A stretch of DNA of 64,000 nt from positions 401,735,154-401,799,153 of the forward strand of contig JARDYH010000001.1 in assembly GCA_029215795.1 (NCBI GenBank). Reading direction: 5' to 3'. Numbering within the stretch: position 1 is the stretch's first letter; each line of letters begins with the position of its first letter. The translations under genes were made by a program, and so were the position numbers. Under the pieces are notes generated by a model. It worked only from the letters and a program-made list of their open reading frames with translations. It was not told where the DNA came from and searched no databases. This document shows, piece by piece, positions 11,576 to 24,464 of this stretch. Origin of the DNA: Anniella stebbinsi. Lineage: Eukaryota > Chordata > Lepidosauria > Squamata > Anniellidae.

Positions 11576-11875
11576 TCCTGTCATTCACCTTCGGTCAAAA
11601 GAGAGAGTTTGGAGATGTTAGCGTAAACATGACCTGCAAGATTTATAGGGGGTCAGAGGAGTTCCAGATGACTCACTGTGACCCATGCCTTTGCTGCTGA
11701 CCAGGATGGCTGATGGGAGTTGAAGTCCAAAATGATGAAAAGGCACCAGGATAGAGAAAGGTGCTCTATCCACTGCACTGTGATGCCTGGAATAGGTGTT
11801 GGACTTCGTGGAAGTTAGTCAGAATATGGTTTAGCTTGCCCTAATGAACATGGCTTTACACAACACTGAATAAAC

Positions 11876-11942
11876 TCATAGATAGATGATAGATAGATAG
11901 ATACAGATAACAGATACAGATATAGATATAGAAATAGATATA
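11876..11942. repeat. (GATA)n-type microsatellite
   Basis: Imperfect GATA/GATAGA run with CAGATA interruptions. Confidence 0.85.
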
Positions 11943-13355
11943 GTGTGTAAATTAAAATTCCGGTCTTCCTTTGGCTAAGTCATAGTAACATCTGTCTTTC
12001 TTGTCTTTCTTAATTTTTAACAGATCTAGAGACCTACAGCAGGCAATGGATGTCCCAAGGGTGCTATTTTGTATCTGTGTTCTCTGTATTGCTCTTTTTT
12101 CTTTTTTAAAAAATGTCTTATAATTCAAACCTTTCTTCCTGTTTTATATTTGTAACAACAACATGCACAATGCTTTTTCTTCCCTAATGGGAAAAACGAC
12201 TCGGTTTGGTAACAGGGGGAGCGGTCCGGTTGACATCAGCGTAGCTTTCTCTGCTTGGGCTGGCGTGACATGAAGGAGGAGAATACTATTCCCTGCTCCC
12301 TTGGAAAATAGCCATGCATAGCTACGGTTCTGTCTCAATCGATATTACATAATATAAGAGAAAGTCAGAAAATAACTGTACAGAACCCGAGAGATGGAAG
12401 GAATCAAAGAGCGTGACTACTCCACATCCCCACTCCCAATATGAGATCAGATATTGTTGGCCAAAACATTGGATCATGTCAGATAAAAGCTTCTGTGTTT
12501 TCCTGGCACAGGATGGTAAAAGAGACTTGTTAACCCTTTGCATATAGACCAAGGAGGAACATTGATTTCAGTTGGCATGTTCCACGTTAATCCACGTTAA
12601 GCGATGTGTTCCACATTACTCAAGGTGTTCCACCTTAACCCACAAGATGTGGTGATGGCCACTCTTTTAGAGCTGATAATATAAGAGAGAGAGACAGAAA
12701 GATGTGATGAATTTATGCCTTCATCAACTGCTAGGCAGCCTGTTCCATTGTCAAAACATTCTCACTGCTAAGAGGTTTCTCTGCATGTCTAGTCAAAATT
12801 AATGATGATGCCGAATTTCGTAATTAGTTGTCTCGGTCAAAACTGTTCATAATACTCAGGTTTGCAGCGTACCTTGATCAATGTGTTACAAATTCGCTAT
12901 TGATTGCAAGCTTAAAGTTTAGGCTCCCCCGCCTAAATTTTCAGGCATTCTACCACCTAGATCCTCCGAAATCTTAGTTGCTTCCGTTGTCATCATCGCA
13001 ACAACCGCTGCAGCATCGGCTCTGAGGTGGAGGACTTTGCAGGTCCATCTTCATGCCAGCGATTGTCAATGGTGAGTAAACATCACATTACATTATCCAG
13101 TAAGCAGGCCACGCAAAAACAACCAGTCAGGAAGGGGCCACATAACGTAGCATCACATGACCACCCTATGTGATTCCAAACGTGAGCTCTCAAGGTGCGC
13201 CTTAATGTTTTGCATGCGTAAAAACTCATATACACAGAACGAGATTTTATATTAAAGGAGAACCCTTCTTCAAGCTCATATAGAGAAAATAGTTACTTTC
13301 CATGTAAATAGTGAATTCATTCAGGGTACGTTCGCCTATCACTAGTCAAAATCCA
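11943..13355. other. Intronic sequence; weak CR1 remnant near 12720-12810
   Basis: CTGCTAGGCAGCCTGTTCCATTG at 12730 resembles an inverted CR1 fragment. The rest shows nothing recognisable. Confidence 0.35.
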
Positions 13356-13357
13356 CC

Positions 13358-13740
13358 CATTGGTTCAAGTTCTGCCCTCTGGAGCAACAGAGTCTCCTCC
13401 ATCTTCTGGACGACACCCCTTCAGATATTTGAAGACCACTATCACGTCTCCTCTTAGGACCAATCTACACCAAGCAGGATACAACACTTTGAAAATGTTT
13501 TGAAAACTGTATATGGACTGTGTCGTGGGCCCCAATACTGTCACTACTGTTATATACTGTTTTTAACAGTTTTAAAGCAGTAGTGTAGATCCTGCCCAGG
13601 TCTTCTCTTCTCTGGGCTAAACACACTTTGCCCCTCCAACCATTCCTCCAAGGACTGGTTGAGTTCACCTGGATTTGCCTCGGTTTGTCCAACACCTCTC
13701 CTCGCCCTGAAGTTTTTCATCTGCCTTTGCCAAATCTTAA
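13358..13740 (-). repeat. CR1 LINE fragment interrupted by a MITE
   Basis: TCTGCCCTCTGGAGCAACAG, CAGATATTTGAAGACCACTA and TCTTCTCTTCTCTGGGCTAA are CR1 3' segments in inverse orientation. The block 13460-13600 inside is a MITE, so the CR1 copy is older. Confidence 0.75.
13458..13602 (+). mobile_element. MITE with ACCAATCTACACC / GTGTAGATCCTG ends
   Basis: Same family as 5220-5348 in opposite orientation, sharing CAGGATACAACACTTTGAAA, ACTGTATATGGA and GGGCCCCAA. Inserted into a CR1 fragment. Confidence 0.75.
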
Positions 13741-13744
13741 TGTG

Positions 13745-14870
13745 ATCACCGAGGTGAGCTTAGACAACTCCCTTAGTCACCCGGCAAGATCAGTCCGGGC
13801 AAATGAATGTGAAAGCCTAAACCCAGACAGTGATCTCATTGAAGGCCATAGGGTCGGCATTCCATCCCTGTCCACTCACAGGTGGGAGGCGCTCAGTGGG
13901 TAATGCGGTGCTGGCATCCAACTCAGTTTTTCTTCCTGCAAGTAAACACATTGTGCAAGACAATAGCGAGGAGTGAGTTACTTACCAGGGCTGATCCAGT
14001 GATCCAAAGAGGCCCACGGATTCTGCTTACTTCAGCTGGATTTTTTTGCCGGGCTGGTCCCTTCCGAAGCAGTGTTCAAAGGTACAGGCGGGGCAACCCA
14101 GTGGGTGCAAGGTGGTGGCAGTGAAGGATCCAAGGCAGATGAATTGGGTGGGCGAAAGGTGATGGTGGTGGGCTAGCCCTTTCCAGGGAACTTTTTTCTT
14201 TTCCTTTGACCCATTTCCTTTTTCTTTTTTGAAGCAATATATATTGCACAAAGCCCACAACTGCAAATGATGAAAACGGGTAGATAACTGGAAGCCTGTT
14301 GGCTTTTTCTCGTTGTAAATATTAGCAATGTAAAAACAGTGCGTTTTGAAAAAAAAATCATTGCAACATTAGCATTGCAGGAATAGTTTGTTTTGAAAAA
14401 CATGTATGTTTGCTTTTGATCATTGGCTGTTTTGTTTAAATTACTCTTTATTCAGCTGCGTAGCTTGTTATAAGCAATAATTATGTATATAGAGTTTATA
14501 TAAATCATACAGTCGATAAAAAGTATTCGCCTACCCCAATTTTGAATGTTTTCATCATTTGCAGTTGCGCGCCTTGTGCATTACATGTTTGTTCAAGTTG
14601 TCAACTGCTGCCTTCTGCTTTTGTGTAACAGCCCGTTTCCTTTTTTTAACATTTCCCTCCAATTGCTCCCGGCAGGAGGGGAATCCACAATGGTAGTTCC
14701 AAGGCCGGTTCAGTCTCCCCTTCCTGGTTTTTGAGGGTCCCAGGGCAAGATGCCATCGACCCCCCCCTCCCTTGGTAAGCCTAACCTCACATCATTTCAC
14801 ACCATCCATTAATTTTGCTAGCCACATTCTGGCTGGTAAGGCAAGATATAAACTGCTTTGGAATATAGGA
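13745..14870. other. Intronic sequence without recognised elements
   Basis: AT-rich toward 14340-14560. No exon or repeat family was supported. Confidence 0.35.
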
Positions 14871-14874
14871 TAGA

Positions 14875-15012
14875 ATCGGAGAATTGGAACTCAAAGGTCA
14901 ACTAACCGAACCCCTTACTGATATGGGAAATCCGCTGCCACAGCATCGGTAATAGGTGTCCATTCAGCAACTGCTTAAAGCTCCCCCAATCAAGGAGAGC
15001 CCCCCCCATTTT
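14875..15012 (-). repeat. Degraded CR1 3' fragment
   Basis: ATAGAATCGGAGAATTGGAA and GGTGTCCATTCAGCAACTGC resemble the inverse of a CR1 3' end, more diverged than the copies at 4868 and 43325. Confidence 0.5.
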
Positions 15013-15164
15013 CTAAATCGGTCCATTCCACTATTGATCAGCTCATACCAACAGGACGTTTCCCTAATATTCTCTGTTTATAGGCTTGTCTTTCACCTGC
15101 TCTTAATGATGCCATACTTGGTGTTTTGAAGTTTTAAATTGTACGTTGAGTTGAGACTCTTTTA

Positions 15165-15625
15165 GGGCTGGAGAACATGACCCATACACTATATTCGGCT
15201 TCTAAGGCCCTTCTCTAGGTGCCTCCTCTGAGGGAGGCTCAGAGGGTGGCAACCAGGGAGGGGGCCTTCATGGTGGTGCCCCCCCCCCCCCAGTTATGGA
15301 ATGATCCCTCCATGAGGCCCGCCTGGTGTCAACATTGTTAACTTTTCAGCACCAGGTTAAAACTATCCCCTTCTTTCAGGAATTTGGCAGCATATGATGG
15401 GTTTTTAATCAGGCCCTGGATTGTCTTTGGTTGATTGGTTAACTATTGCTTTTAGACATATGTTGTCTGTCTGTATCCGCTGCCTATTTATATGTTTTCA
15501 TGTACATGATTTTCCACTTTGCACAATGTATTTTTAAATGGTTTTTAATTTTTTGTGAACTGCCCAGAAAGCTTTGACTATGGGACGGTATAAAAAATAT
15601 AACAAATGAAATAAAATGAAACTTT
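15165..15625 (+). repeat. L2-clade LINE 3' end
   Basis: GTGCCTCCTCTGAGGGAGGC, AGGGAGGGGGCCTTCATGGT and CAGTTATGGAATGATCCCTC match the block at 48590-48670. The tail GTGAACTGCCCAGAAAGCTT is followed by an A-rich end near 15590. Confidence 0.75.
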
Positions 15626-15689
15626 AAAATAATTTTATAAATAAATATAACTAATAGTAGAAACTCCCCCTTTCTTGCCATTTGGATCT

Positions 15690-15835
15690 GTTAGTTCAGA
15701 GCCTTACCCTCTGGGGAGACAGAAAACACATTTGCTTCATCATCCGTGTGACAGCCTTTCAAATACTTGAAGACAGCGATCATATCACCTCTTACAGCCC
15801 AAACAGGCTCCCCCCTCCATTGAACTAGAGGTGGG
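15690..15835 (-). repeat. CR1 fragment
   Basis: GACAGCCTTTCAAATACTTG and GCGATCATATCACCTCTTAC are inverse CR1 3' sequence, also seen near 13410. Confidence 0.65.
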
Positions 15836-17605
15836 TCTCACTAGGATAGGATACTGCCCATTGGAAAGAACCTGAAGTTTCTGATAATCTACGTGGTACA
15901 TAAATATCACAAATCACTAAACAATAACAGATCAAAGATCTCTGACTAGTCAATCGACCCAGTCTTATTTGACTGGTAAAACGCCCAACCTGTATTTTAC
16001 CTGTCCTCTCTGTGTCTCTCCTGGATCTTTTAAGATGCCATCCCCTGCAATGGCCACCAGGTGGCAGCTGGCACAACCTCCAGGCTGAGTTCCTCTGCCT
16101 ACTGACAGTGTGTGGCTTTTCCCATTGAAACGGGAGGTTAGCAGCAGGACGGAGAGACGGAACGAGAGCGCGTGCGGAGGGGAGAGCTCTCCTCTGGGAA
16201 GCGTGGAAGGAGAGGAGCCTGCGTGATTCCACAGGGCCTCCTTCGTCCTTGGCTTTGGGATTAGCTCCAGAGAGAGGGAACCTCTTGGCAACCCATGTGG
16301 CCGCAGCACCTTCTGCCCAGAGTTCTCCTAACCAGCCAAGTGAAACTGACAAGGTAAAAAAAAGAAAAGAAATTGCTTTTTGTTGCAGTTTCCAAACTCT
16401 GACCTGCTCCTGGCGTTTCCTTACCTAGGAAGCTGATTTCTGGAGATGGAGCAGAGGGCCTGCAGGGGTCCCCCCTCCACCTCTGATCAGGCGGTTGGGG
16501 TACAGGCATCCCTTGCTAAATCTTGGGGGGGGGGAGGAGGAAGAGAGAAGAGGGGATAAATCATCACCACCACTTTGTAATTCCAGAAGGAGTGAGGGGG
16601 GAAAAGGTAAAGGTTTTTGTTTTAAAAAATAAATCGTAAGGGGAGGGGCACAACTTTCAAAGACAGCGGCATCTGCACATCTGTGCCTGTGTGGTAGGCA
16701 TCACAATCCAGCCGCAGCTAGTTACCTCCGAGTTCAATGAATTTCAAACACGTGCTTAGCTCTCCTAGTGAAAATAAGGTGACTTGCAGCACAATTGTAG
16801 GCATGTGTTGCTCAAGAGTTCCAGATTATGTATTTCCTAGTAAGCCTATTTAGGATCTCTGCCTCCAAAGTGCCTAGTTCTGGCCCGATCGCGCCACTCG
16901 ACATTTTCTCATTTAGCCAAAGGGATTGTTCCAGTGTAGGGCACCTGCCGTGCAGTTTCTGCATCCTGGGAAAAAGCGACACGTCTTTGATTTCCCGCTC
17001 GGTTGTTTCTAAAGCTTGCCGTACCACATGTGCCTGGTTGCTTTGCTCTAGTTCTCTCTGTGCCTCCCCTGTTGGAGATGCCTCTTTCCCCCTTCTGCAG
17101 ACAATCCCTTCAGAGCCACTTTGTCTTTTGCCCCCAGCCAGAAGAAACAGCGTAGTTGTAGCAAGTTATGAAATATGTGTGTCTAAAGGAGGGTGGCGGC
17201 GGCGGAGGGTGGGCTTGGGTGGGGTGGGGGGGGGAAGATGTGTCTTCTTTTTGGCTTCTCTCCACAGTCAACTTTGGAAGTCTCTCATGAGAAGAGATAA
17301 TGGAGTGGGGGTTGGTTGGTTGGTTCCAGACAGCAGGCAAGCAAAACGTCTGCTTTTTGAAGAACATGCAGGATTAATTACTGCACTTTTCACACGCCGG
17401 TGAGATATACGTTGGGCCAGAGAATGCCTTTCCAGTGAAAAATGTGCCATCTATGTTGGAAAATACAAGTCAATGGATTTGGAGAAGGTTTCCCCCCCTT
17501 CCTCCATGGATTACACGTGAAGAAATCGATGTGAAAAAACGTTCTACCAGAACGCAACTCCATATGGATTTTGCAAGATTTCTGCCCCCGTCCCTGGTTT
17601 AATTA
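15836..17605. other. Moderately GC-rich intronic sequence
   Basis: Long open frames on both strands (175 codons at 15825-16352 minus, 191 codons at 16828-17403 plus) show no domain, codon-bias signal or splice-bounded exon that could be supported. The G-rich run at 17215-17235 and the plus-strand CTCF-like site are the only notable signals. Confidence 0.35.
16054..16068 (+). promoter_or_regulatory. Candidate CTCF site, plus orientation
   Basis: CCACCAGGTGGCAGC is an exact fit to the core CCASYAGRKGGCRS. It lies in a locally GC-richer stretch (about 16030-16330) with no recognised repeat. A motif match only; occupancy is unknown. Confidence 0.45.
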
Positions 17606-17611
17606 CATTTT

Positions 17612-17755
17612 TTTATCCCATCCTTACTCCAAGGTACTCGGGACAGTGTTGCAGTCTCCCCTGTTTGTCCTCACAACAAACCAGTGAGTTAGGTTAGGGT
17701 GAGAAATGATGGCTGACACGAGCTCAACCAGTGAGCACCGTTGTGGAGTGGAGAT
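17612..17755 (-). repeat. Degraded tRNA-derived SINE (type of 29740)
   Basis: TTTTATCCCATCCTTACTCC, CTCACAACAAACCAGTGAGT and GGAGTGGAGATTTGAA correspond to the better copy at 29740-29965. Confidence 0.55.
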
Positions 17756-17932
17756 TTGAAATGGAGTCTGATTGATTTGAGTCCGAAACTATAACTCCCC
17801 CTCCCCCACCAAGCCAGATAGATGCTTGATTCTTGACAGGTGCTGCTTATGAACAGGTGTGCTATTTTTAAGCAAAGGGGCTGAGTTCATCCTTCTCCCT
17901 TCCATGTTTTGGATTACCTGTGATTTTTCATG

Positions 17933-17933
<1 letters not shown>

Positions 17934-17965
<32 letters not shown>
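17934..17965. repeat. (CT)n microsatellite
   Basis: About sixteen uninterrupted CT dinucleotides. Confidence 0.95.
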
Positions 17966-17968
<3 letters not shown>

Positions 17969-18659
17969 CCCAGCTCTTTGGTTCTATACAGCATGCAACG
18001 ATCATGATTGACAATGAAATGGATCCGTGCATTAGATGTGCATGACAGAAGCACAAGTCCATTTGCTTGTTTTTTTTTTTTAAGTGGATGGTGCTTATAC
18101 CTGTGCTTGACAACATGGATATGGGGAAATAAATTCATCACAATGAGAAATGCTCTTGGGAGTCAATTAATCTTGGATATATCCCGAAGTGGGTCTCTAA
18201 TGGTTTCTAAGAATCTCCTACTTCAAATAGAAACTTCTTTGCATGCCCCGAATGGCCCCTCAGCTACACAGTTTTCATGCAACAAACCAAAAATCCAACA
18301 AGGATTTTGCATTAGGCTATTAATGCTTTTAACATTCACTCCTTTATGATGGGATGACTCCAACATTAGAATTGGCTGTGTGGATAGGCAGGCAAAGGAG
18401 ATAGAGGGCACATTTTCTGAGTACCACATCTAACAGAGGTGATTGTGACAAGTTTGCTTCTTCCCATCTGCCCTGTTCTCATTTGGCCTTTACGGCACTG
18501 GCTGGCCTTTTGAAAGACAAGTTTTGCCTGCGATGCTCTGTGCATTCATGAAGCTTGCAACTTTTGCAACTAGGGATATGCTGGTTTTGTACCATCCATC
18601 CCATCTGCATTTCCACCCGGATTGTCAGGTGCCTTCTGTTCCTTTGTCTGCTCATTGAC

Positions 18660-18850
18660 AGAATCAGACTTCTTTATTTTCAGATTCCCCAAATTTGTGC
18701 AAATTCGCACTTGGAAAAAAAATGCATGAATCCCCTCAAAATGAGAAAATCATCTCCAAGTGTGCATTTTCATGCTTTAGCTTATGGGGGAAATGCACAT
18801 TTTGTTTTCATTTTACATACTTTCTACAACTAAATTTACACAAAATTACA
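18660..18850. repeat. TGCATTTT-rich degenerate repeat
   Basis: Recurrent AAATGCAC, GTGCATTTTC and GCAAATTCGC motifs in an AT-rich background. Similar stretches occur at 20060-20330, 57540-57760 and 63690-63890, which suggests one decayed family. Confidence 0.5.
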
Positions 18851-20055
18851 TAAAGTAGGTCCTCAGGTCCTTGCAAATTGGGAAACGCTGTTCTGCTGTT
18901 GACTCTGCTAGAGAGATTCATAGAAATCTGAACTCATCTGATTCAATTGTGCATTTCTCTGATGTCCCTGTTGATCTGTGTAATTCTTCCCCCCCATCCC
19001 CTGTGCATCCAGTGCTTTAGCTAATAGGCCAGATCTAGTGAGGTGCTGAGAAATGTCAAGCAACTCTGGATCTTACCGGGAAGTTGCATGAATTGTTGCT
19101 TTAATTTATTGCAGGCATGTCAATAACTATGCATTGTTTGTAAGCACCCATGCTGGGAAATCCTCATCCCGGTGGCTTGGATGTGATTTCAGTGGAACCA
19201 GCACAACTTCATCTGAGAACCAATTTAGGGCATGAATATAGTTGATAAACAGAATCTGAACAGTTGTGGCTTGGCGGTTTGGAGTAACTGTAGGTGGGAA
19301 AAGTTTCCAAAAGGCATTTATGATGTAGTTTAAAGCATTCCAAAACTGATGGAGTGTGATTGAACCATGATGTCTGCTGCTGACCAGGAACTGTTGTGCA
19401 CAATTAATTGTCCCACTCAAACATGTGCAGAGCTGATTCCTCCAAGAGATCTGCACCACTCCCCACCTGTTAGGAAAATGTGCTACTCTCCCCTCAAAAT
19501 CCATTGGATGGGGTTGCCGAAGGAGGAACTTCCAAATTTGCCATGGTTTTTGACTTAGGCAAAATCCAGCAATGATCTGGAGGCTTGTACAACTGCAGAG
19601 AAATTTTGCTAGTCCTTCAGACTCTAGGCCATCTGGATCTGGAAGGGAGGGGTGGAGCTGGCTGTCAATCCAATTGGGCCAGAAGCAGAGGATGGGTGCA
19701 AAAGAGGCAGGGAACAATTCCAGAGCAGCATCCCAGGAAGGACTCAGGAGATAGTGGCAATGTCCTCATATCAGCAACAGGATGCTCAGAGCGAGGAAGC
19801 AAGCTCTGAGACCAGGGCTTTACAGAGCTTGGTGGACAGGGATTGGTCCTTGTGGGGGTCAGCTGATGGAATGCTTAGGCAGGCTGGTACTGCATCCCAT
19901 TGAAGCTCAGAGTTTAGTCCATTGGGCTTGCAGGGAAAACAGAACAACCAGGAAGCAAGATGCCAGAGCTGGGCTCCCTTATTCAAGATATATCAACACA
20001 TGTATATGCCAGTGCTTTACACGCTTATTGAAAGTCGTTTAGGCCTCTATTCAGT
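18851..20055. other. Intronic sequence with a long chance frame
   Basis: A 196-codon minus-strand frame at 19127-19717 is long for chance, but it has no recognisable domain, is Trp/His/Pro-rich and has no supporting splice context. Nothing else was recognised. Confidence 0.35.
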
Positions 20056-20059
20056 AGGG

Positions 20060-20345
20060 TGTATGAGAATTTCATCTCTGTTCGCAAATCGTGCAAACAT
20101 GTCTTGTTTGTGATCCCGAATGTGGGCAACCAGGAGCGCTTTTTACTGAGAAATGTGTGCAAATCCACAAATTTGTAATCATTTTCAAAAAAATCATTTT
20201 TTTTAGAATGCACACTTTTGAAATGCACATTTTTTTTAAAAAAAGTATGCATTTTCACGTTTTATTCAATGGGGGGAAAGTAAGCATTTTTTTTAAAAAA
20301 GGTAAAGAAATGGATACTTTTCCCATTTAAATGAGCCAAAAAATA
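20060..20345. repeat. TGCATTTT-rich degenerate repeat
   Basis: GAAATGTGTGCAAATCCACA, AATGCACACTTTTGAAATGC and AGTATGCATTTTCACG recur with A/T runs between them. Same decayed family as 18660. Confidence 0.55.
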
Positions 20346-20349
20346 GGGC

Positions 20350-21540
20350 AAAAATGAAAATGGTTGCTGGATTTCTTGCATCACATGTGTCTATGTGGGA
20401 TAGGTGGAACAGGAGACCACACAACCATGGCGCTTTTAGGATCCGTGTGCTGGTGATGTTTTCATTCCCTTTTGTTCAGGTGCTTTGTAACCATTTGTGT
20501 CTCCTCTCTTTCTCTTGCATGATCCTGTTTTCACACAAGCAAGGAACCCTCTGGTTTGGCTCATTTCTGTGATACCTGATTCTGCGTCGTTGATTGCAAC
20601 AGGGTAGCGACGTGAAAGAAAACAATAAATCCTGCTTGTGCTTTCGTTGCTAGAGCTTTGCTCCTGTACGTGAGGAGAATATTTGTTATTAAGTGTTGGT
20701 GTAAGCAGTGTGCGTGAGGCTTTGCAAACTAAAAGAGGGCGGTTCCTGTCCTGAGGAACTTCAAATCTAACGTACGATGCAGATGCAACAGCAGGGAAAG
20801 TGCAGGGCTGTGCAAGGCAGCGGTAAAAAGGGCAGGACTATGCAATTGGTTGCAGGCTTAGGTTGTGGTGGGGCTGGAGTGTTGGAGCGCGTTTTGTCCA
20901 AAGGCCAAACTCCATTTCAGAAAAGTTCTCTGTTGCGACTAAACCAGTTCCCCTTGGCCTGGGAGAAGGATTTTCAGGTGATCAATCAGACTCAGATTCT
21001 GATGCAGAAGAGATGGTGCCAACATCATGCCAGCCTGTGTGGGGAGTAAGGGAGGTGTCCCTCACAGGCTCTTCACCAGCTGGGACTTTTGCCAGCCCTC
21101 GTCTCTGAGGGTGTAAACAACCCACAAGCTGGGAATCAGTGTTTTTCCGAGGGGGAGGGCACTGAAGGTTTAGCTGATCCGAGAATCCACCGCAGACTAA
21201 AGCGGGCGAAGTGAAAGGAAGGGGAGAGAAGGTCGGCCCAGCTAGCTTCTCGTCAAAGGCTTCTTCAGAACCAGCCTCCCTGATGTTTTAGCATACTGGA
21301 AAAGGACTTTCCATTTTCTTGAAAGGACAATTGTCTCGCTTAGTTTGCATAATTTTGCCAAGAGAAAAGTTCCTAAAGTCCCTTCAGGTAGGAAGAGATG
21401 TTCATTGCCTGAATAAAGCTTTGTGGATTACATGGCAGACCTCTTTCTTGTCTCCCAATAAAGCGAGGGGTGTTAAGAAACACAATACTCTCAAGTGGCA
21501 TATTCCAGTAGTGGGAGGAGCTGAAGCAAAAGGGGTGGGG
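20350..21540. other. Intronic sequence without recognised elements
   Basis: No repeat family, exon or clear motif cluster was supported. Confidence 0.35.
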
Positions 21541-21544
21541 TCAA

Positions 21545-21720
21545 AAGGCCAGCTTATGTGTTGCATGCAGAAGGTGCCAGGTTTGATCTCCGGCTTCTCA
21601 GGTAGGGTTAGGAGGAATCCTACCTGAGATCCCAAAAGAGACATTGTTGCCAGTCAGAGTGGACAACGCTGGGCTAGATGGACCCAAGGGATGGGCAGTA
21701 TCTGGCAGCTTCTGGTGTTT
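21545..21720 (+). repeat. tRNA-derived SINE, 5' degraded
   Basis: TGCATGCAGAAGGTGCCAGG, TTTGATCTCCGGC (B-box-like), TCTCAGGTAGGGTTAGGA, GGGCTAGATGGACCC and GGCAGCTTCTGGTGTT match the copy at 50930. Confidence 0.8.
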
Positions 21721-21724
21721 CTTC

Positions 21725-22369
21725 TGTGGTCCTGAGAAGGTAGAATTTGAACCCACATACAGTGAGTGCCTTCTAGCTCAAAGCACCAGAGTGAAAGGAA
21801 TGGAGACATTGTTCTTGGGAACAGCGGGATGATAGCTTGTTGTCTCTCCCCCCCTCCGGCCCTGCATCCCCTCTTAATTGAAGAAGAGCTTGGAATGACA
21901 TCAAGAGCAAGGATGCCTTTTGTTCGATACATCGTAGCAAAGTAACCGAAACGACTGTCTGCTTAAAAACCGACACACCCAGCCTTTCCAGCCATGCCAG
22001 TAAATGTGCTAGCAGTTAAGAGCTGGCTTCTCTTGGATGCATGACCAGATGTTTAAAAAGGTCATATAAACTCTTTAAAAAGAAACACGACTCTTATTGC
22101 TATGTAATGGTGTTCAGTGGAGTGCTTGACCTGATGCGGCTTAATCTGTGTGGTGAGCCATCCATCACAGGAGGCGAGTGATGAGGCAGACCATTTCTCA
22201 TGAGCTAGAGAGAGTGCGCATGGGAAGACGCTGCAGGATCGGAAGACAGTTGGCTCCAAATTAATGGCGAAAGTGTCAAGATCGATGCTTCATGGTTGCT
22301 TGTACTTTCCTGGCACTGGCCATTATTTGACATTGACAAGAGGGACAAAAATGGTCCTGGGATGATGGT

Positions 22370-22413
<44 letters not shown>

Positions 22414-23285
22414 TGAGGAACATGCCAAGACAGGCACATGTCAGGGAGATGACTAAGCCAGTGCCCCTGAGATGCTAGTTTTCCAGAGCCAGGGTGTTGC
22501 TGATGTTTGGGAGCATTTCATCATACAATTCTCTCACTTTTGTGTGGAAGTGTTGCAGTCATAGCAGAGTCCTTCCTTCCTTCTGCAGATCAGCTCTTGC
22601 AAGAAAAAATGTTATCCCCAACTGGTGATTCTGGACTGGCTAAGCAAGTTCTGCATCATATGTATCCTGTTATATGATGTGGCTTAAGTCTTCCTAGTCA
22701 TGCGCTCAGAGGTAGTGTGCAAAGGCATAATATCCTGAAGAGCTCTGACAATAGCGCTGCTCCTGGACTTTGTTAAAAGTTGGAATTAATACATCTGCAG
22801 CCAAACTATTCTTTTTTTTTTTTTTTAGTTTTGGTGTGTGTGTAATGGTACTTACGTTACAGTTGTGTCTGAAGCGTGCTAGTTAGCTTATTTAAGTGGG
22901 GCTTGATTCAGCAGGGATTTGAAGAGGAAGAGAATGGGCTTGCCTTGCCAAAGTAAAGCAACTGGGTTTATGGACTGACGGGAGAGGAAACTGGTATTCC
23001 CCATTTTGTAATATTTACCACTTGGGCCTCCAGTCAGGGATTTCTGAACATTGGCTGGGGCATAATGGTGCTGCTGAGTGTTCTTTCCTGGCCCACGCCC
23101 TGCAGCACATGATTCAATGAGCTGTGTCAGGATCCTTGCCCACACTAATCTTCATTAGACCACATATTTGATAGGTCGAGAAGCGGGATGCTTGAAGCAT
23201 GCTGTGAAGGTTGCTGTTCTGTTTTCATTTTTAAAGGCGCTGGTTCTTAAATTCGAAAGCCCTAAACACCTTGGAACCTGGGTAC
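21725..23285. other. Intronic sequence; only a GA microsatellite and a T-run
   Basis: Apart from the GA repeat and a T homopolymer at about 22810-22826, nothing was recognised. Confidence 0.35.
22373..22411. repeat. (GA)n microsatellite
   Basis: About nineteen uninterrupted GA dinucleotides. Confidence 0.95.
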
Positions 23286-23299
23286 CCTGAGGGCGGCTT

Positions 23300-23600
23300 T
23301 CCCAGAGAGCCAGGATCTCTTCTCAATCAACCCAGAATGCAGGACACGGAATAATGGGCTCAAGTGACAGGAAGCCAGATTCTGGCTGGACATCAGAAAA
23401 AACTTCCTGACGGTTAGAGCAGTACGACAATGGAACCCATGACCTAGGGAGGTGGTGGGCTTTCCCACACTAGAGGCCTTCAAGAGGCAACTGGACAGCC
23501 ATCTGTCAGGGATGCTTTGAGGTGGATTCCTGCATTGAGCAGGGGGTTGGACTCAACGGCCTTATAGGCCCCTTCCAACTCTACTAGTCTATGATTCTAT
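23300..23600 (+). repeat. CR1 LINE 3' end
   Basis: AGCCAGGATCTCTTCTCAAT through to CTCTACTAGTCTATGATTCT, closely similar to the copy at 2285. Confidence 0.9.
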
Positions 23601-23689
23601 ACCCTCCCATATTCATTTGACATCTGAGGTCCTCCTGCAGGTCCTCACCTCCCAGTTGAGGCTCAGCAGGTGGTCACAAAGAGCAGGGA

Positions 23690-23865
23690 TCTTTGCTAGA
23701 GGGTACTGTTGCACTCATGTTTTGCTTGTGGATTTCCTGTGGGCAGTTTCCTGCCCTGGGAAACTTTGTACCACTGTGGGAAACTGTGGGCCACTGTGTG
23801 AACAGAATTCTGGGCTAGATGGACCCTTAGGTTTGATCCAGTATCAAAGCTCTTCTTATGTTCTT
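23690..23865 (+). repeat. GGGGAACATGGG/GATCCAGCA family repeat, degraded
   Basis: GGCCACTGTGTGAACAGAAT, TTGATCCAGTATCAAAGCTC and CTTATGTTCTTAAG align with the copy at 28605. Confidence 0.65.
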
Positions 23866-24464
23866 AAGTGTCACCAGAAAAGGCTGCTGTTGAAACACTT
23901 GACTCTGGCTACTGTTCCATAAAGAACTGGAGAAAGATTGCCTTGGAAGTTAGAAAGATGCTTTTCTTATGTCACGTGATCGCAATGCTTGGCCCATGCC
24001 AAATGGGACAGTGTTCAAAAGGGTGTAACCCAGGAGCCAGGTCCCCCCTCTTCCCCCTTACCACTAAAAATGACTGTGTTACATCCCGCTCCAAAGTGAC
24101 TTGGGCCTTCTTATTTTAAAGGGGGAAGCAATTATGCAGGCTGATGGATGCAAGCTGTTTGCTTTAGAGCCCCCCCCTTCCAAAAAAATAAAGGCATGCC
24201 CCTGGTCGCATCTCAGACAGTAATTTTCATTAGCTGGGAAAAGCTGGAGAATGATGTTTCCTGCCATGCTTTTTTCTTCTTTCCACAGTACTGTACGGAT
24301 GTACCCTTTGACCACGCCACCGCCGTTTCTCACTGGAGGCCGGATTGGCAATATTTCACCCTGACATGTGCTGTACTTTAATCTCTGTGTACACATGCTC
24401 ACATTTAGTTGCGTGGAAGTATTTATTGTTTCCTAAGGTCTTACTAATAAGATAGATCATAAAC

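Noticed and set aside
16828..17403. 191-codon plus-strand frame, and the 175-codon minus frame at 15825-16352
   Set aside because: They lie in moderately GC-rich sequence with few stops. No family resemblance, no conserved motif and no fitting splice sites seen.
19127..19717. 196-codon minus-strand open frame
   Set aside because: The longest plain frame outside repeats, but it has no recognisable domain, no splice-bounded structure and a Trp/His-rich composition typical of chance translation.
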